DNA from: Jeotgalibacillus aurantiacus
GTDB taxonomy: Bacteria > Bacillota > Bacilli > Bacillales > Jeotgalibacillaceae
DNA length: 64,000 nucleotides
Assembly: GCF_020595125.1 (NCBI RefSeq)
Contig: NZ_JACNMS010000008.1
Location: forward strand, 1-64,000
Direction of reading: 5' to 3'
The notes beneath the pieces are model-generated. The model saw only the letters and a program-made list of their open reading frames with translations. It was not told where the DNA came from and did no database searches. A program made the position numbers and the translations under genes. Shown one piece after another: positions 59,991-64,000 of this stretch (positions are counted from its first letter, which is position 1; every line of letters starts with the position of its first letter).

Positions 59991-60734
59991 TCATCCTTCC
60001 AGCGGGTGACGGCGTCTGTAGACCTCATACATTAAAAGGCTTGCTGCAACAGAGGCATTGAGCGACGTCACATGTCCAACCATTGGCAGATGAATCAGAA
60101 AATCGCATTTTTCCCGTAAAATACGGCTCATGCCTTTCCCTTCACTTCCAATAATTAACCCAAGCGGCATCGTCCCATCAAAGCGGCGGTAATCCTCACT
60201 GCCTTTCGCGTCAGTCCCGGCCACCCAGACACCACGGTCCTTCAACTCGTCCACCGTTCGGGAAAGGTTGGTCACACGCACAACCGGTACGTGTTCAATC
60301 GCACCCGTTGAAGCCTTCGCGACGGTTGCGGTCAGACCGACTGCCCGGCGCTTTGGAATAATAATGCCGTGAACGCCCGATGCATCCGCTGTCCGCATGA
60401 TCGAACCAAGATTGTGCGGATCCTCAAGCTCGTCCAGGATCAGGATAAACGGATCTTCGTTTTTAGCTGCCGCTTTGTTAAAAATATCGTCCATTTCCGC
60501 ATACTCGTAAGCTGCAATCGAAGCGACAACCCCCTGATGCTGTCCATCCATCAGCTGATCAATTTTCTTTTTCGGTACAAACTGAACAAGTACATTCGCT
60601 TCCTTTGCCAGCTGGATGACCTGCTGCATCTGTCCCTTTTGTGAGCCTTCCCCGATCCAGATTTTATTAATTTCCCTGCCGGATCTCAGTGCCTCCAGTA
60701 CGGGGTTTTTCCCGCCGATAAATTCTTCGCTCAT
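59991..60734 (-). CDS. rlmB: 23S rRNA 2'-O-methyltransferase RlmB-like (SPOUT)
   Basis: A 247 aa TrmH/SpoU-family enzyme with an N-terminal L30e-like substrate domain ([21 protein letters not shown]) and the knotted catalytic domain: [37 protein letters not shown] and [19 protein letters not shown]. coli RlmB modifies G2251. It overlaps mrnC by 4 bp. Confidence 0.95.
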   Translation of the reverse strand: MSEEFIGGKNPVLEALRSGREINKIWIGEGSQKGQMQQVIQLAKEANVLVQFVPKKKIDQLMDGQHQGVVASIAAYEYAEMDDIFNKAAAKNEDPFILILDELEDPHNLGSIMRTADASGVHGIIIPKRRAVGLTATVAKASTGAIEHVPVVRVTNLSRTVDELKDRGVWVAGTDAKGSEDYRRFDGTMPLGLIIGSEGKGMSRILREKCDFLIHLPMVGHVTSLNASVAASLLMYEVYRRRHPLEG

Positions 60735-61150
60735 TGCCCTGCTCCTTTCTGCTCTTCCATGATGAACGCAATCGACTCATCAATGATGCCGATTAACCGC
60801 TCCTGCTGCTCTGTTAAATATAAATAACCGATCAGCGCTTCAAACGCTGTGCTGTACCGGTACGTTGTCACATCTGTATTTTTCGGCACAGAGCCGGACT
60901 TGGCATTGCGACCCCTTCGGATCACGGCCATTTCCTCCTCTGTAAACCGCTCTTCAGCGAACATATGGTGCAGGATTTTCGCCTGCGCTTTTGCTGACAC
61001 ATAGCGAATACCCTCGCGCTGAAGCTGGTTCGGTCTGACCGTCCCGCTTACTAACAGGTGGTGACGGACCTTCTGTTCATACACGGCGTCGCCCATATAG
61101 GCGAGCGCCAGTGCATTGATTTGTTTCGGGTCTAATGTATAATCCGCCAT
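60731..61150 (-). CDS. mrnC: Mini-ribonuclease III
   Basis: A 139 aa protein consisting only of an RNase III catalytic domain, without the dsRNA-binding domain. [20 protein letters not shown] is the signature and [12 protein letters not shown] the second acidic site. In B. subtilis it matures 23S rRNA ends. It sits 3 bp after cysS. Confidence 0.96.
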   Translation of the reverse strand: MADYTLDPKQINALALAYMGDAVYEQKVRHHLLVSGTVRPNQLQREGIRYVSAKAQAKILHHMFAEERFTEEEMAVIRRGRNAKSGSVPKNTDVTTYRYSTAFEALIGYLYLTEQQERLIGIIDESIAFIMEEQKGAGQ

Positions 61151-61153
61151 TTC

Positions 61154-62554
61154 TTACCCTCTTCTCCAGCGGATACCCTGTTTTGTATCTTCTAAAATAA
61201 TGTTCATGTCCTTCAGCTGGTCACGAATCGCGTCTGCTGTCGCAAAGTCACGCGCTTTTCGTGCTTCTTCGCGCTGCTGAATAAGGGCATCAATATCTGA
61301 ATCAAGCATGTCTTTTTCCTGCTCCATCGTGAAGCCAAGCACACCTGCCAGCTCATCAAACGCTTTTGTAAAGGCATCGATGACGTCTGTTGATGTATTT
61401 TTCTCACGCAGGTAAAGATTCGCCTGACGTGACAGGTCAAACAACACAGAGATGGCATTGGCTGTATTGAAATCATCATCCATCGCTTTGACAAACGCTT
61501 CTTTCTGTTCAGCCGTTGCATCCAGCCACTTCTGGTCATCTTCTGTCAGACCGGCACTGGATTCACGGCGGTGCAGCAGGTTTTCGTAAGAGGTACGGAT
61601 TCGCTCAAGACCAGCTCCTGCCGCATCCAGCAACTCTTTGTTATAGTTGATCGGATGGCGGTAGTGAACCGACAGCATGAAGAAACGCAGCACCTGTGGA
61701 TCCACTTCTTTTAAAATGTCATGAACGAGAACAAAGTTGCCGAGTGATTTCGACATTTTCTCGTTATCGATATTAATATACCCGTTATGCATCCAGTAAT
61801 TTGCGAAGGTTTTACCGGTCAATGCTTCTGACTGGGCGATTTCATTTTCATGGTGCGGGAAGGCTAAATCCTGTCCACCTGCATGAATATCAATCGTATC
61901 GCCAAGGTATTTGCGCGCCATTGCCGAGCATTCGATGTGCCAGCCCGGACGACCTTCTCCCCACGGACTTTCCCAGGAAATTTCGCCTTCTTTTGCTGCT
62001 TTCCATAAGACAAAGTCAAGCTCATCCTCTTTGCGCTCATCTGACTCGATACGCGCGCCGATCTGAAGCTCATCAATGGACTGATGAGACAGCTTTCCGT
62101 AGCCGTCAAACTTACGCGTGCGGTAATACACATCTCCGCCTGACTCATACGCAAAACCTTTATCAATTAATGACTCAATAAATTCAATGATTAGATCAAT
62201 GTTTTCCGTCACACGCGGATGAGCTGTTCCACGCTGGCAGCCAAGCGCACCTACATCCTCAAAATAAGCTTCAATAAACCGGTCGGCAATGACAGGCACC
62301 TCTTCACCAAGCTCTTTGGCTGCACGGATCAGTTTATCGTCTACATCAGTAAAATTCGAGACGAAGTTCACATCATAGCCCCGGTATTCAAGGTGACGGC
62401 GTACCGTATCAAATACGATCGCAGGACGGGCGTTTCCAATATGAATATAGTTATAAACGGTCGGTCCGCACACATACATGGAGACCTTCCCCTCTTCAAG
62501 CGGTTTAAATACTTCCTTCTGCCTTGTGACAGTGTTATATAATTGAATGCTCAT
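61154..62554 (-). CDS. cysS: Cysteinyl-tRNA synthetase
   Basis: A 466 aa class I synthetase with [20 protein letters not shown] (zinc Cys and HIGH), GWHIECSAM (second Cys), [15 protein letters not shown] (His and Glu zinc ligands) and KMSKSLGNF. Overlaps cysE by 4 bp; both depend on the Cys T-box upstream. Confidence 0.98.
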   Translation of the reverse strand: MSIQLYNTVTRQKEVFKPLEEGKVSMYVCGPTVYNYIHIGNARPAIVFDTVRRHLEYRGYDVNFVSNFTDVDDKLIRAAKELGEEVPVIADRFIEAYFEDVGALGCQRGTAHPRVTENIDLIIEFIESLIDKGFAYESGGDVYYRTRKFDGYGKLSHQSIDELQIGARIESDERKEDELDFVLWKAAKEGEISWESPWGEGRPGWHIECSAMARKYLGDTIDIHAGGQDLAFPHHENEIAQSEALTGKTFANYWMHNGYINIDNEKMSKSLGNFVLVHDILKEVDPQVLRFFMLSVHYRHPINYNKELLDAAGAGLERIRTSYENLLHRRESSAGLTEDDQKWLDATAEQKEAFVKAMDDDFNTANAISVLFDLSRQANLYLREKNTSTDVIDAFTKAFDELAGVLGFTMEQEKDMLDSDIDALIQQREEARKARDFATADAIRDQLKDMNIILEDTKQGIRWRRG

Positions 62555-63201
62555 AATTGCGAGCTCCTTTCCCGTTCCTTTTTCAATTGTTCTTTCACAA
62601 ATGCAAGCTCTGTTTCGAGCGTGCGGATGCGGTCCCAGATCGGATCCGGCATATCCTGATGATCCAGATCGCGGCGCACCTTTTTCCCATCGCGCACCAC
62701 GACTTTACCCGGAATGCCGACAACAGTGGAATTGGCCGGCACGTCATTTAAGACAACTGAACCCGCTCCAACCTTGGAGTTCTGACCGATTACGATGGAA
62801 CCAAGCACCTTTGCGCCTGTGGCAATCAGCACATTGTCCTCAAGCGTCGGATGACGTTTCCCTTTCTCTTTCCCTGTTCCACCGAGTGTTACGCCTTGGA
62901 AAACCGTCACGTTATTGCCGATTTCACATGTTTCCCCAATGACCACACCAACTCCGTGATCGATAAAAAAACGTCTGCCAATTTTCGCAGCAGGGTGGAT
63001 TTCTATACCGGTCATCGCTCTTGCAAGCTGCGATATTGCCCGGGCAATAAAAAACATTTTTCGCTTATAAAAGACATGGGCAATCCGGTAAGCCCAGATC
63101 GCATGCAGTCCGGAGTACGTTAAGATAATTTCTAATGCTGAACGGGCAGCGGGATCCTGATCAAAAACGGTGTCGACATCTTCTTTTATCCGCTTAAACA
63201 T
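62551..63201 (-). CDS. cysE: Serine O-acetyltransferase
   Basis: A 216 aa enzyme that makes O-acetylserine for cysteine synthesis. A short helical N-terminus leads into left-handed beta-helix hexapeptide repeats with catalytic [22 protein letters not shown], then [18 protein letters not shown] and a C-terminal coiled segment. The ATG is set by GAGGAG 8 nt upstream. It is the short form common in Firmicutes. Confidence 0.96.
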   Translation of the reverse strand: MFKRIKEDVDTVFDQDPAARSALEIILTYSGLHAIWAYRIAHVFYKRKMFFIARAISQLARAMTGIEIHPAAKIGRRFFIDHGVGVVIGETCEIGNNVTVFQGVTLGGTGKEKGKRHPTLEDNVLIATGAKVLGSIVIGQNSKVGAGSVVLNDVPANSTVVGIPGKVVVRDGKKVRRDLDHQDMPDPIWDRIRTLETELAFVKEQLKKERERSSQL

Positions 63202-63555
63202 CTCGTTCACTCCTCTCATTTTACACAATTTCCGCTATAATTCCGACTGAACACATATGAATTTACTGTTTTAAAATAGAAAAAGCGTCTCTGTCATATG
63301 ACAGAGACGCTTTTTTGCGCGGTTCCACTCTGTTTGAAGCAATGTAACACACTGCTCCCCACCTCAACAGGATAACGGCCTGGAACCGCTTATGCCTACA
63401 ATCGCTCTTCGGCAAAAGACTCAAGGGTGCATTTCAGAAAAGGATCAGCCCAAACCGCTCTCAGCCGGTGACGGTTCTCTCTTATCGGCATCACTTTTCC
63501 TACTTCTCCCTATCAAAGCTTTCATGTATCGTCAATCGTTGATTTGCGTTCTATA
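63202..63555 (-). ncRNA. Cysteine T-box leader of cysE-cysS
   Basis: The transcript before cysE contains the T-box sequence AGAGTGGAACCGCG (63318-63331), then the terminator stem GCGTCTCTGTCAT/ATGACAGAGACGC with a U-tract (63281-63310). Upstream, stem I has AGTAGGAAAAGTGATG and a specifier-like GAAATGCACC, in which TGC is a Cys codon. Uncharged tRNA-Cys would disrupt the terminator and switch on cysE and cysS. Confidence 0.92.
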
Positions 63556-63560
63556 GACAT

Positions 63561-63589
63561 ACTATATACTATTCTTTTCGAAATGTTAA
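63561..63589 (-). promoter_or_regulatory. cysE-cysS promoter
   Basis: Minus-strand TTAACA, 17 bp, TATAGT, overlapping the gltX stop codon; its start would lie at the front of the T-box leader. Confidence 0.7.
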
Positions 63590-64000
63590 TTAGTCAGCTT
63601 GCTTAATCGTGCAATGACTTTTTCTTTTCCTAATACTTCGATTGCATTCGGCAATTCAGGACCATGCGTCTGTCCTGTCACTGCGACACGAATCGGCATA
63701 AAGAGCTTTTTGCCTTTATGACCCGTTTCTTTTTGAACGGCTTTGATCGCTTTCTTGATCTGATCTGCCTCAAACGCCTCTAGCGCCTCAAGCTGCCCGA
63801 TAAAGGAAGCCATCACCTCAGGCACCTGCTCTTCTGCAATCACAGCACTTGCCTCTTCATCATATTCAATCTCATCTTTAAAGAACAGCTCAGATAATCC
63901 GACAATTTCAGCACCGTAGCTCATCTGCTCCTGGTAAAGGGCAACTAAATTCCGCACCCACTGCTCCTGCTCCGGCGTGCGGTCCTTCGGAATTCTTCCC
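63586..64000 (-). CDS. gltX: Glutamyl-tRNA synthetase, C-terminal part
   Basis: The last 137 residues of GltX, open to the window edge: [39 protein letters not shown] and the helical anticodon-binding domain with [26 protein letters not shown]. The catalytic part lies outside. The gltX-cysE-cysS order is that of B. subtilis. Confidence 0.96.
   Translation of the reverse strand, partial: GRIPKDRTPEQEQWVRNLVALYQEQMSYGAEIVGLSELFFKDEIEYDEEASAVIAEEQVPEVMASFIGQLEALEAFEADQIKKAIKAVQKETGHKGKKLFMPIRVAVTGQTHGPELPNAIEVLGKEKVIARLSKLTN

Overview
The window comes from a Gram-positive, endospore-forming member of the Bacillaceae or a close relative. Ribosomal and RNA polymerase genes read like Bacillus subtilis orthologues. 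The order gltX-cysE-cysS-mrnC-rlmB-rae1-sigH-rpmG-secE-nusG-rplKAJL-rsmC-rpoBC-rplGB-rpsLG-fusA-tuf-S10/spc/alpha-ecfA1A2T-truA-rplM-rpsI-cwlD-salA-gerD-kbaA-pdaB-rrn is the origin-proximal B. subtilis order, seen here in reverse so that nearly everything lies on the minus strand. Sporulation genes (sigH, cwlD, gerD, kbaA, pdaB-like) support a spore former. Genus cannot be fixed from what is visible.

Layout. 1-97 is the 5' end of a 16S rRNA gene (minus) with tandem rrn promoters. 477-1181 is a divergent pdaB-like gene on the plus strand. 1165-15967 is an accessory block between pdaB and kbaA, genes that I recall as neighbours in B. subtilis. It encodes a Tad-like (type IVc) pilus/secretion machine: CpaB, TadZ/CpaE, TadA/CpaF ATPase, TadB, TadC, a Flp pilin, TadE and a short TadG. 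It adds two von Willebrand A lipoproteins, a secreted protein with a perfect five-residue Trp-x-Gly repeat, two membrane proteins and three paralogous 258-259 aa proteins of unknown function. The block falls into two transcription units whose upstream regions share a near-identical element of about 31 bp that looks like a promoter. 16355-19935 holds kbaA, gerD, salA and cwlD. 20017-24858 holds a small membrane-anchored protein with a probable CTG start, rpsI-rplM, truA and the shared ECF transporter module.

25233-46000 is the alpha-spc-S10-str region. It includes secY, adk, map, infA, tuf, fusA and an unrecognised 157 aa gene between tuf and rpsJ. 46402-58669 holds rpoC, rpoB, rsmC-like, rplL, rplJ, rplA, rplK, nusG, secE and rpmG. 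58745-64000 holds sigH, rae1, rlmB, mrnC, cysS, cysE with a cysteine T-box leader, and the 3' end of gltX.

The essential genes are ordinary. The interest lies in the Tad-like block with its partner genes and duplicated promoter, in two 21-bp-period intergenic arrays that look related (downstream of gerD and rpoC), and in several long structured intergenic elements. No CRISPR, tRNA, insertion sequence, integrase or phage gene was recognised.
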